A stretch of DNA of 57,469 bases from Thermoproteota archaeon (GTDB taxonomy: Archaea; Thermoproteota; Thermoprotei_A; Sulfolobales; Ignisphaeraceae), in the NCBI GenBank assembly GCA_013154235.1, contig JAADCV010000002.1, positions 1-57,469 of the forward strand, read 5' to 3'. The notes under the pieces were generated by a model. That model was not told where the DNA came from and did no database searches. It worked only from the letters and a program-made list of their open reading frames with translations. Positions 9,675 to 18,185 of this stretch are shown piece after piece. The position numbers and the translations under genes are program-made. The stretch's first letter is position 1, and each line of letters starts with the position of its first letter.

Positions 9675-10682
9675 TCAGCTACCGCCCTCGAGGTACCTCC
9701 TCAGCGCTACCCTATAGGCTGGGATCTGCCACGCCCACCTGCTCCCTATGCCCAGCTCTCTACTTGGGTTAGGCACCTGCCCTAGAACCATCGCCCTGTT
9801 CAGCGCTATCATGAGATTCCTATCCTCTAGAGCTCTAGCGAGCTCCGGATCACTGTCGCAATCCTCAACGAGCTTCCACAGACGCTCCCTATCAAGGTCC
9901 TGCACCAGATGCTCAACCCTAGTCTCTACGTAGCTTAGCCACGTCTCGGTGCTCCACCCCAGCTTAGCTAGCTCTATCAGTGCCCGCGGGTTTCCTCCGG
10001 TTAGTATCCACAGCTGCTCGCGATCAAGGTCTCTAGGAGGCTCGAGCTGATCCACGAGATCCTCGAAGCCATCTCTAGGCAGGTTCCACATCATGTATAC
10101 GTGCACGTATGTATGCTTGAATAGCTCTCTCTTCGAGACGCCCTCCGAAGTAGTTAGGATTATCGCCACTCTCTCCACTCCTAAGCTCCTATGAAGATAG
10201 TCTATCCATTCATACATCATTTTCGTGTACCTATCGACGCTATCGAGCCCAATAGCTCTGTAGACATCGTCCACGATAACCACAAGGTTCTTGCCGCGCA
10301 GCGCGAGCTTCTCTACAGCTAGCCTAACGATCTTCATCACTCTCCTAGCTAGCTCGCGCCCCACGGGCACAGCTGAAGACGCTAGCTCTAGCGCTATATC
10401 GATAAGCTCGCTGCGGGTAGCAGCGATGGCCCTCCTAGGATCCCCCTCCTCGAGAGCATCCACGTACACAGCCACCACATTATCATCCGATGATACGGTG
10501 CGCACGAAGCGCTTGAGCAGCGTAGTCTTACCACAGCCCTCCGGACCGTAGACAGCGATTGGAAACACGTATCCCTCAGAGCTAACCCTCTCGAGAAACC
10601 CTAGCTCCGCCGCCCTATCGACAAACCTAATGATCCTTCCAAGCTCCCTCAGCTCTATGAGGTAATCAGCGCTGTACACCAA
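9675..10682 (-). CDS. archaeal AAA+/STAND-type ATPase
   Basis: Walker A YGPEGCGKTTLLKRF, Walker B KNLVVIVDDVYRAI. Confidence 0.85.
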   Translation of the reverse strand: MVYSADYLIELRELGRIIRFVDRAAELGFLERVSSEGYVFPIAVYGPEGCGKTTLLKRFVRTVSSDDNVVAVYVDALEEGDPRRAIAATRSELIDIALELASSAVPVGRELARRVMKIVRLAVEKLALRGKNLVVIVDDVYRAIGLDSVDRYTKMMYEWIDYLHRSLGVERVAIILTTSEGVSKRELFKHTYVHVYMMWNLPRDGFEDLVDQLEPPRDLDREQLWILTGGNPRALIELAKLGWSTETWLSYVETRVEHLVQDLDRERLWKLVEDCDSDPELARALEDRNLMIALNRAMVLGQVPNPSRELGIGSRWAWQIPAYRVALRRYLEGGS

Positions 10683-10740
10683 GCACTAGCCCCACCCGCA
10701 GCCTCCTAGAGCTAGGTAATCTGCCTTAGCTCACGCAAGG

Positions 10741-10795
10741 GCTCAGCCCCTAGAAACATCATCACGGCTCAGCGAGCTGCAACATCATCACCTAT
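10741..10795 (-). ncRNA. C/D box sRNA
   Basis: Minus strand: C GTGATGA - TGTTGCAGCTCG - D' CTGA - GCC - C' GTGATGA - TGTTTCTAGGGG - D CTGA. Confidence 0.88.
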
Positions 10796-10852
10796 GCACC
10801 AGAGCTATTTACGCTAAGCTAGCTAAGTTCTGTTGGCTCCCCCGGCTCCTCG

Positions 10853-10894
10853 CCACCCCAAGGCCTCCGCGTTCCGGGGGTCGATGAGGGGTGG
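10853..10894 (+). ncRNA. kink-turn-like hairpin (possible H/ACA-like or other L7Ae-binding RNA)
   Basis: CCACCCC-AA-GGCCTCCG-(CGTTC)-CGGGGGTC-GATGA-GGGGTGG: 7 bp outer stem, 8 bp inner stem (with G-U pairs), AA/GATGA asymmetric internal loop resembling a kink-turn. Outer TGTTGG (10831-10836)/CCAGCA (10904-10909) can pair. Confidence 0.45.
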
Positions 10895-10930
10895 ACCGCC
10901 TTCCCAGCAGTTTACGCTGATAGTGCCGTG

Positions 10931-10985
10931 GCTATGATGGAGACTCCGGGCACTGAGCGGTGATGATTTCAACGGCTGCCTGAGC
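10931..10985 (+). ncRNA. C/D box sRNA
   Basis: C ATGATGG (10934-10940) - AGACTCCGGGCA - D' CTGA - GCG - C' GTGATGA - TTTCAACGGCTGC - D CTGA (10980-10983). Confidence 0.85.
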
Positions 10986-11014
10986 CCCACAGCTTTATCA
11001 GATGGTCTCGCCGA

Positions 11015-12154
11015 GTGTCTATGGGGCTTGCGATGTTTGCATTCAACAGGTTTGTGGCTAGGGGCTGGGGCTCCCTCCAGCTTCTCCGCGATATCGTTCC
11101 GCAGGTTGGGAGGAGGGTTGCTGTTGTTATTGGTAAGGGGTTTGCTAGGCGTCTCGGCTACGTGGATAGGATAGTGTCTATTCTTAGAGATGGTGGTGTT
11201 GAGGCTAGGGTGTACGAGGGTGTAGAGCCTAACCCGAGCGTCTCTAGGTGCAACGATCTAGGAGCTAGGCTAAGGGAGTGGGGATGCGACGCTGTCGTCG
11301 CTTTCGGTGGCGGCAGCGTTATCGATGCTGCGAAGGCTGGCGCTGCGGTCGCTAAGCTAGGCCGGGGCGTGGAGACGATGTTCTACCCCTCGATTGTAGA
11401 GGACGCGCTTCCAGTCATAGCTATTCCAACTACGTGCGGCACGGGCAGCGAGGTGACTAGATACGCTGTCGTAACCACCGACGACGGCACGAAGAAGCTC
11501 ACTGCCGTAGGCAACCCAATGGTTCCAGTAGCAGCAATCCTCGATCCAGAGCCCCTAACGAACCTGCCCAAGGATCTTCTCGCATACACAGCTATGGATG
11601 CGCTGAGCCACGCTATCGAGGCGTTCACCTCTAGGAGGTGCGGAGCACTATGCGAAGAGCTCTCGCTGACCGCTGCTAGGCTAGTCTTCGAGAACCTTCT
11701 ATGCGCCTTCGAGGGCGTTGGCCTATGTCTGGAGAGGCTGCAGGTAGCAGCTTACCTAGCTGGAGCAGCTATAAACATCGCTGGGACCAACGTTGTTCAC
11801 GCAGCTAGCTACTACCTAACCACGAGGCACAGCGTGCATCACGGCCACGCGTGCGCAGTGATTCTACCTCACGCAGTTGTTCACCTACTAAAGGCGCTAC
11901 CCCTTACGAGAGCGGAGAGACTCATGTCGATAGCTAGGTGTAGCGACGCTGAGTGCGTGAAAATGAGGATAGCTGAGCTCGAGCGCCGCGTTGGCATAGA
12001 GCCTAGCTTGAAGAGGCTAGGGGTCTCGGAGTCCGAGCTCTCTAGGTACGTGGAGGACGTCCTTAGCTACAGGAGGAACCTCGAGAACGCCCCCATGGAG
12101 GTCGATAGGAAGGTCGTTGAGGAGATAGTCAGAGCCTCTTTCCGATCTCCCTAG
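11015..12154 (+). CDS. iron-containing alcohol dehydrogenase family protein
   Basis: GGGSVIDAAKA, PTTCGTGSEVTRYAV, TAMDALSHAIEAFTS, HAASYYLTTRHSVHHGHACAVILPH. Confidence 0.93.
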   Translation: MSMGLAMFAFNRFVARGWGSLQLLRDIVPQVGRRVAVVIGKGFARRLGYVDRIVSILRDGGVEARVYEGVEPNPSVSRCNDLGARLREWGCDAVVAFGGGSVIDAAKAGAAVAKLGRGVETMFYPSIVEDALPVIAIPTTCGTGSEVTRYAVVTTDDGTKKLTAVGNPMVPVAAILDPEPLTNLPKDLLAYTAMDALSHAIEAFTSRRCGALCEELSLTAARLVFENLLCAFEGVGLCLERLQVAAYLAGAAINIAGTNVVHAASYYLTTRHSVHHGHACAVILPHAVVHLLKALPLTRAERLMSIARCSDAECVKMRIAELERRVGIEPSLKRLGVSESELSRYVEDVLSYRRNLENAPMEVDRKVVEEIVRASFRSP

Positions 12155-12797
12155 CAACCCTCTTAGATATGGAGTCAGCTACCTCGATAGGTATCGGAAA
12201 CCTCCTACCGCTCCTCCACAGCGATAGGCTTAGCTCTAGAGCTGTATCCGGATCCACGCGATGCCCGACCGTTACGTAGGTCTTGGCCCCACTCATCCTC
12301 AGCACGTAACCGACCTTCTCCCCAAAGGCATAGAGCGCAACCCTACCGTTCTCAACTCTCTCCTCGCCGAAGAGCCTCTTCTTGGCTATGCCCACGCTGG
12401 GGATGTCTAGAGCTACACCTATGTGGCTAGCTATCCCAAGCCTCCTAGGGTGCGCAAGCCCATGACCGTTAACCATGATCGCGTCCGGCTCAACGCATAG
12501 CCTAGAGAGCTCCCGAAGAGCGGCAACCATTATCGGAGCCTCCCTAAAGGCTAGGAGCCCAGGTACGTAGGGAACCTCAACGCTGCTCTCTACAGCCACG
12601 TGACACAGCTCGCTTCCAGAGCCACGATCTATAGCTACAGCAACAGCGAACCCAACCCCCTTCCTATACCCAACGTCTAGCCCAGCAACGACCCTAACCG
12701 AGGAGATGTCGAGAGGCTCAACAATGACTCTAGAGCTCATCTCTCGCTGGAGCTTTATGGCTATGGAAGCCGAAAACCTGCGCTCGTCGCTAGGCAA
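12129..12797 (-). CDS. nfi: endonuclease V
   Basis: VAGLDVGY, EVPYVPGLLAFREAP, MVNGHGLAHPRRLGIASHIGVALDIPSVGIAKKRLFG. Confidence 0.93.
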   Translation of the reverse strand: MPSDERRFSASIAIKLQREMSSRVIVEPLDISSVRVVAGLDVGYRKGVGFAVAVAIDRGSGSELCHVAVESSVEVPYVPGLLAFREAPIMVAALRELSRLCVEPDAIMVNGHGLAHPRRLGIASHIGVALDIPSVGIAKKRLFGEERVENGRVALYAFGEKVGYVLRMSGAKTYVTVGHRVDPDTALELSLSLWRSGRRFPIPIEVADSISKRVAREIGKRL

Positions 12798-13395
12798 GGG
12801 GCACGAACTCCTCCTGCACCCTATCCCTAGTAACTATAGCGAGGTCTATGCCGTCGCCAGAGGTAACGTCTCTAGAGGCAGCAGCCTTTATAGCCTTGAC
12901 AGCTAGATCCCTAGCTTTCTCGATGCTCATCTCGGGGCTGTACTCGCTCTCTATGATCCCTATAGCTATGCTAGCACCCGTGCCTACAGCCGCGTAGTCA
13001 TCCTCTATGAGCGACCCGACGAAGTCTAGCACGAATAGGTGGGGCCCATCATCGTCAACGCCCCCAACCAGAACCTCGGAAAGGAAGGGGAAGTACTTGT
13101 AGCTGTATAGTATAGTTGATAGGAGCTTGGCTATGGACCTAACCCTCATCCTCGTCGACGTAAGGAGCTCCCTGTACCTTATCTCCGCCGAGAGGATCCT
13201 GCTTATCGTCTGCATGTCAGCGAAGAGCCCTGCTGCCGCTATCGCAACCCTATCGCTTACCTTAAACACCTTCTTCCCGCTCCTGCTCATGACGTAGCCG
13301 CCGTAGCTAACCCTCTTCTCAGCGGCTAGCACGACCGCATCCCTAAGCTTCAACCCTATGGCTGTCGCCCCGGTTAACAGCCTCTCGTAAGCCAA
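12790..13395 (-). CDS. psmB: proteasome beta subunit, PsmB2-type lacking the catalytic Thr
   Basis: GATAIGLKLRDAVVLAAEKRVSYGGYVMSRSGKKVFKV aligns to the beta-subunit N-terminus TTTVG...; position 1 is Ala. Confidence 0.92.
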   Translation of the reverse strand: MAYERLLTGATAIGLKLRDAVVLAAEKRVSYGGYVMSRSGKKVFKVSDRVAIAAAGLFADMQTISRILSAEIRYRELLTSTRMRVRSIAKLLSTILYSYKYFPFLSEVLVGGVDDDGPHLFVLDFVGSLIEDDYAAVGTGASIAIGIIESEYSPEMSIEKARDLAVKAIKAAASRDVTSGDGIDLAIVTRDRVQEEFVPLA

Positions 13396-13411
13396 GGAGG
13401 TTCCCCACGAC

Positions 13412-14242
13412 CTAGCTCTGCCCCCAGCTGAAATAAGCCTTCGCCTCGAAGTAGGGAAGCAGGCTCTGTGGGAGGGAGCAGCACGAGTCGTAGAGCTCGC
13501 TGCAGTAATCGAGAGCCCTTGGATGCGGGCTCGCGATCGCGTCTACCAGCCCCTCGCGAGCAGCGTACTCATCTAGCCACCTTCGGCAGCTCCACGGCCT
13601 CATGCACCCAAGAGCTATCTCACCGCTGAAATGGCTAGCAGCCCGAGATAGCCACTCGCCGATAGCTCTAGGAGGCTCACCGCCACCGATAAGCACTAGT
13701 AGCGTAACCCTCCGGAAGCCAAAGCTCTCCACGATCGATAGCTCTGCAAGCACATCGCTTAAGCTTCTCCACGGAGTCCATAGAAAGACGTGCGGAACAA
13801 CGTTTGCGCGAAGCTCTGCGAGCCTCTCTAGGGTCTCTAGGTATCTACGGGGCTCGACGCCCCTAAGTCTTTGGGAGTCTCTCGCGCTAGCTACAAGCTC
13901 GAAGTCCACTACGTCGACAATCCTAGACACCTCCTCGATAACGAGAGGGTTTCTATGCAGCCCTAGGTGAATAGTCATTGCCTTGAGCAGAGCCCTGCAC
14001 TTGCGAAGATCCTCCATGCTCTTCTCAACCGGTAGCGCCATGTCCTTCGTGAAACCCCCGCTCACTAGAACCCCTCTAACGCCTCTAGACACTAGCTCAG
14101 CAACCGTATCTAGAAGTCCCTTGCTGGCGTCAACCATAGAGCTGAGGTACCTAGATCTGCAGAAGGGGCAACTCGCCCAGCACCTACCCCCGGTTATGGA
14201 GATGGAGGTGAAGAGCTTTCGGTGAACGAAGCACCTTACCAT
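13412..14242 (-). CDS. radical SAM protein, LipS2/LipS1-like
   Basis: CWASCPFC (CX3CX2C) near the N-terminus, followed by TIM-barrel-like sequence; adjacent to a second radical SAM gene. Confidence 0.7.
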   Translation of the reverse strand: MVRCFVHRKLFTSISITGGRCWASCPFCRSRYLSSMVDASKGLLDTVAELVSRGVRGVLVSGGFTKDMALPVEKSMEDLRKCRALLKAMTIHLGLHRNPLVIEEVSRIVDVVDFELVASARDSQRLRGVEPRRYLETLERLAELRANVVPHVFLWTPWRSLSDVLAELSIVESFGFRRVTLLVLIGGGEPPRAIGEWLSRAASHFSGEIALGCMRPWSCRRWLDEYAAREGLVDAIASPHPRALDYCSELYDSCCSLPQSLLPYFEAKAYFSWGQS

Positions 14243-14245
14243 GGG

Positions 14246-15172
14246 CTAGAGAGCCCCCACGAGCTCTAGCTCCCTCTCGACAGACTCCCTAAGCCTCTCG
14301 ACCATTCTCAGGCTGGGGAAGTTCATTATTGGTCCTCGCGGGCTCTCATTATAGAAAGGCCTGTTGCATCCAGGGCACCCACTCGTTAGCACGGCCATCA
14401 GCGGGTTTGAGATAGGTGGAGCTCTCCGGAACCTTGGCGTGGGCTCTAGCCTCTCTACGTACGGCTCTGGATCGATTCCCTCTTCAAGGCACTGCCTAGC
14501 TACCTGGAGAAACCGATAGCTAAGCACGTCTATTCCGGGGAACCTAGCGGGCGTCGTAGCTACGTAGCTGAAGAGGGCTACTCTGCAACCCATTGAGTAG
14601 AGCCTCTTCATAACCCTAAGCACATCTGCGACGCTATCGCCTAGCCCCGCAATGATGTGCACGTACACAGCTCCCTTGCCGAAGACCTCCGCGCAGCTCT
14701 CGATGAACTTCATGTACGTGCTCCACGTGAAGGGCTTTCCGCACCTCCTGAAGCTAGCTGGAGAGGGAGCGTCTAGACCTACACCAACGAAGTCGCACAG
14801 CTCGGCAAGGTTACGTAGATAGCTCTTCGGAACAGGGGTTAGAGCTATAGACACATGCCTAGAGACGCTGTGCACAGCCTCGAGGATGCGCGTAGCCTCC
14901 TCAACCCACCCTCTCTTCAACACCGTCTGGAGGCAAACTCTTTGGAAGCGGCGTAGCTCTGGAAGCAGCACCTCTAGCTCGGTTCTAGGCCACGTGACTC
15001 TAGCTATCCTATCCATACCGTAGCTAAGGCCGCAGAACGCGCATCTAGCTAAGCACCTTTCGCAGTCTTGAAGGAGGTACGCTGTTGTAGGAGCATCGTC
15101 TAGCCTAGCATCTAAGATACCTACAGCTGCTAGAGTCCCTATCGAAGCTCTAACCCTCACGAGCCCACCCAA
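14246..15172 (-). CDS. radical SAM protein, biotin synthase-like / LipS1-like
   Basis: CERCLARCAFCGLSYG motif; GVGLDAPSPASFRRCGKPFTWSTYMKFIESC; C-terminal CPGCNRPFYNESPRG. Confidence 0.75.
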   Translation of the reverse strand: MGGLVRVRASIGTLAAVGILDARLDDAPTTAYLLQDCERCLARCAFCGLSYGMDRIARVTWPRTELEVLLPELRRFQRVCLQTVLKRGWVEEATRILEAVHSVSRHVSIALTPVPKSYLRNLAELCDFVGVGLDAPSPASFRRCGKPFTWSTYMKFIESCAEVFGKGAVYVHIIAGLGDSVADVLRVMKRLYSMGCRVALFSYVATTPARFPGIDVLSYRFLQVARQCLEEGIDPEPYVERLEPTPRFRRAPPISNPLMAVLTSGCPGCNRPFYNESPRGPIMNFPSLRMVERLRESVERELELVGAL

Positions 15173-16316
15173 GGGTCGAGTAGATCGCTGAGGACGCTAC
15201 GAGGAACCCCACAGCTGCAAGAGGTAGGAGCCTTGGATCGACCTGCACGAGTAGCCCGCTGTAGAGGCCGCACGCTAGCCACGCGACTCCGAAGAGGAAG
15301 TAAGCTAGGCCGTAGGCAGCTGCCCTAGCGCTCGGCTCAACGAGCTCAGCTACAGCAGCCCTGAACACGGACTCCATTATCCCCATGCACGCGCCCCACG
15401 ATATAGCGCATAGGTATAGGCCTAGAGTGCTCCCGCTGAGGATAAGCACGGGCGCCGCTATGCACGCTAGCGGCGCCACGAGCATGACGCGCGGCCCGAA
15501 CCTATCGTAGAGCCAGCCCGCTGGGAAGGCTATAGCAGCGTCGACGCCCATAGCTAGGGCGTAGGCTGTGGCTAGAACCCCTATACCTATGCCGAGCCTA
15601 GCACCCTCGTAGGATAGCACGGTCCACGGAACGAAGCCTAGGCCTAGAAGGATCGTCGCTATAACGAACCTGAGAAACCTTCCCCTCCTAACGAGCCCTC
15701 CAATGCTTATCCTAGGCCCCTTAACCTCTATGCTCCTAACGTGCGGATACGTCACGTAGGCGCTTAGGACGAGTGCCATAGACACCGCGGCTGGGATAGC
15801 TAGCCATAGAAACGCGTGTCTAACCCCTAGGAAGCTAGCTATCGCAGCGACGATGATGGGGCCAGCTATAGCCCCAACCTGATCAGCAGCCTCGTGAATC
15901 CCAAACCCCTTCCCCCTCCCGATAGCCTCTGACACCTCGGCGAGCACAACATCCCTCGTCGGGGTTCTCAAGCCCTTGCCAACCCTCTCAGCTATCACGA
16001 GCCCGAGAACCTGCTGCCATCCTCTAGCGAGCGCTAGCGGCGGCACCGAGAAGAGGTTTATCGCGTAGCCACCTATTGTGAATAGCCATAGAGCTCTGGA
16101 GCTTCTAGCTCTAGACACCAGAACTCCGCTCCATAGCCTAGCTACGTATCCTAGGAGATCCCCTATGGTTAGAAGCCCAGCTATTATCGCTGAAGCCCCT
16201 AGGATCTCTAGGTAGGGCCCTATTACGGACCTAGCACCCTCGTACGTCATGTCAGCCGTTAGCGATACTAGGCATAGCAGCGCGAAGGTTAGGAGCCTCC
16301 GATCCAATCCGGTCAC
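15150..16316 (-). CDS. MFS transporter
   Basis: About 12 hydrophobic segments; AIAFPAGWLYDRFGPRVMLVAPL motif. Confidence 0.88.
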   Translation of the reverse strand: MTGLDRRLLTFALLCLVSLTADMTYEGARSVIGPYLEILGASAIIAGLLTIGDLLGYVARLWSGVLVSRARSSRALWLFTIGGYAINLFSVPPLALARGWQQVLGLVIAERVGKGLRTPTRDVVLAEVSEAIGRGKGFGIHEAADQVGAIAGPIIVAAIASFLGVRHAFLWLAIPAAVSMALVLSAYVTYPHVRSIEVKGPRISIGGLVRRGRFLRFVIATILLGLGFVPWTVLSYEGARLGIGIGVLATAYALAMGVDAAIAFPAGWLYDRFGPRVMLVAPLACIAAPVLILSGSTLGLYLCAISWGACMGIMESVFRAAVAELVEPSARAAAYGLAYFLFGVAWLACGLYSGLLVQVDPRLLPLAAVGFLVASSAIYSTLGWAREG

Positions 16317-16364
16317 GCCTAGGGTGAGAAGGGGTGCGATGCACCGATTTAGGTCTTCAAAAAG

Positions 16365-16424
16365 CGCTCAGCGTAGCTCAGCCACATCATTGCCTAGGCT
16401 CAGCGCCTTTACCATCATCACTGC
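16365..16424 (-). ncRNA. C/D box sRNA overlapping the 3' end of the speH-like gene; D guide matches a tRNA D-arm
   Basis: Minus strand: C GTGATGA (16415-16421) - TGGTAAAGGCG - D' CTGA (16400-16403) - C' ATGATGT (16384-16390) - GGCTGAGCTACG - D CTGA (16368-16371). Confidence 0.8.
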
Positions 16425-16797
16425 TCCCCATCCTTATCGCTCCGAAGCTACTCCTGTCAGCGTAGTTAACAGTGTAGTACCTAGGCCTCAGTGCCTTGAC
16501 TATGTAGTCGAACGCTGCCCACGGATCGCTGTTCTCCCCGCACGTATAGACGTCTACCGTTGCGTAGCGGTACTCAACCCATGTATGAACAGCTATGTGG
16601 CTCTCGAGCACTAGCGCGATCACTGAAACCCCTCCCTTCCTACCCCCAAAGCTCCAGCTCTTGACGTCGTAGAGAGTCATGTTGGCTATCCTAGCAGCCT
16701 CGACAACAACCTCCCTAAGCTTCTCCTCGCTACCAGCTAGCACGGTATCCACATCGTATAGGTTTCCATATACGTGCTTACCCACGACCCTATCCAT
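16387..16797 (-). CDS. speH: S-adenosylmethionine decarboxylase / arginine decarboxylase family proenzyme (pyruvoyl)
   Basis: [47 protein letters not shown]: self-cleavage ESH motif and family core. Confidence 0.93.
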   Translation of the reverse strand: MDRVVGKHVYGNLYDVDTVLAGSEEKLREVVVEAARIANMTLYDVKSWSFGGRKGGVSVIALVLESHIAVHTWVEYRYATVDVYTCGENSDPWAAFDYIVKALRPRYYTVNYADRSSFGAIRMGSSDDGKGAEPRQ

Positions 16798-16929
16798 TAC
16801 TCCCAGCTCCCATACCCCACATCTACAGTCGTGTTAAGGGGGTCGAGAAGCTCTTATAAACCCTTCGCGCATAAAACCACTGAGAGAATTGAAGGCGGGT
16901 ATAAAACCCTCCTAGCTTATACGTAGGGC

Positions 16930-17379
16930 TTATACGTAGGCACCTATAGACCCCCTAAGCACCTCCTCGAGAGCCCTGGACCTCGAAGCCATGAACCTTG
17001 CTAGCCTCCTAGCCCTCTCCACAGCACCAACACTACTGCAGCTCCTACCAGCCGATACGCATAGAGCTGCAGCAGCTCTAGCAACAGCGTAAGCAAGCTC
17101 GAAGCTAGCTATCTCGCTACGCTCGATTTCAGCAACAACATCGTCTAGCATAGATGCTAGCTCCTCAACAACCCTCCTAGGAGCAGCCATAGGCACAACG
17201 TCGCTAACCCTAACATCCGAGCCCCTAAGCCACATCACAGCGATCTCCTCGATAGCCCTACCAATGTCTATAGCCCTCCTAGGAGGCTCGACAAACACGT
17301 AGGAGTTGCTAGGTATCGACCCTATAGCCCTCCTAACAATCGAGTTGAGCACCGTGAACACATCGGGCAAGCGCACCAC
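16930..17379 (-). CDS. hypothetical alpha-helical protein
   Basis: 149 aa ORF, good coding character, no family recognised. Confidence 0.6.
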   Translation of the reverse strand: MVRLPDVFTVLNSIVRRAIGSIPSNSYVFVEPPRRAIDIGRAIEEIAVMWLRGSDVRVSDVVPMAAPRRVVEELASMLDDVVAEIERSEIASFELAYAVARAAAALCVSAGRSCSSVGAVERARRLARFMASRSRALEEVLRGSIGAYV

Positions 17380-17387
17380 CCCCGATG

Positions 17388-17448
17388 CTCGTCAGTGAAG
17401 GGGAGTGACTCCTCATCGCATCGGGACACCGTGAAGCTCATCACCTAA
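17388..17448 (-). ncRNA. C/D box sRNA in the leader of the 16930..17379 gene
   Basis: Minus strand: C GTGATGA (17438-17444) - GCTTCACGGTGTC - D' CCGA (degenerate) - T - C' GCGATGA - GGAGTCACTCCCCTTCA - D CTGA (17392-17395). Confidence 0.65.
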
Positions 17449-17668
17449 GCTGAGTAGAGCTGTAGAGAGGGTATAAACCATTTGCTAGCTCGGAAGCACA
17501 GTAGCGAGCCCATCCCCCATCGCAGCGCGCTTCAAGCTAGATGCATTCTCTCTCGCTACGCATAGAGATGATGGGGTAAGCCTCTACAAGCCTAAGCCTC
17601 TTAGCTATGGGGCCAGGAGCTAAGCCCAGCAAACAGACATCGCCTTCTCCAAACACTACTGGGTCACC

Positions 17669-17857
17669 CTAGCTCGATACCAACTTCACCCAAGGCTTCT
17701 CAACATTCTTTCCATCCGCTAACCGAAGCTTTATCCATCTAGTCGGCTTAACCCCAAGCTCTTCCAGCATGTTCGACGTCAAGAGAGTGTACATAGCTCC
17801 AGTATCAATCAATAGCTCAACCTCTATAGACTTACTTAGGTCATCAGGGCTCCGCAC
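17669..17857 (-). pseudogene. retropepsin-like aspartyl protease fragment
   Basis: EVELLIDTGAMYTLLTSNMLEELGVKPTRWIKLRLADGKNVEKPWV: N-terminal DTGA part of a clan AA fold, then an early stop. Confidence 0.6.
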
Positions 17858-18185
17858 CTCGGCACTAACCTTAGAATAGCCTCACGAGTTTCACTCGCCT
17901 AAGCGAAAGCCTTAGCCGCTAGGTCACTCTGCAGTACTGCTAAGGAGTATCAAGAAGTTGAGCATCTATAGCTAGGTCATGGTATTCGTGGCTGCGGAGC
18001 GCGAACACCCTCCGAGGATCTTCTTAACCTCTAGCTCCGAGGCGCTGCGACGCTCTTGGACGTAGCGTTCGGCTGTCTCTCCATGCGCTTTCCGGAAGTG
18101 TGTTTACGTGCCTTCGCGAGGTGCGTAGTGCTAAGGGTAAGAGCCTTATTGCCTTGCTTACACGGGTGGTCTTGGGCGATGAGAT

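Noticed and set aside
10800-10930. RNase P RNA or SRP RNA
   Set aside because: Lacks the universally conserved segments and is too short; only the kink-turn-like hairpin is supportable.
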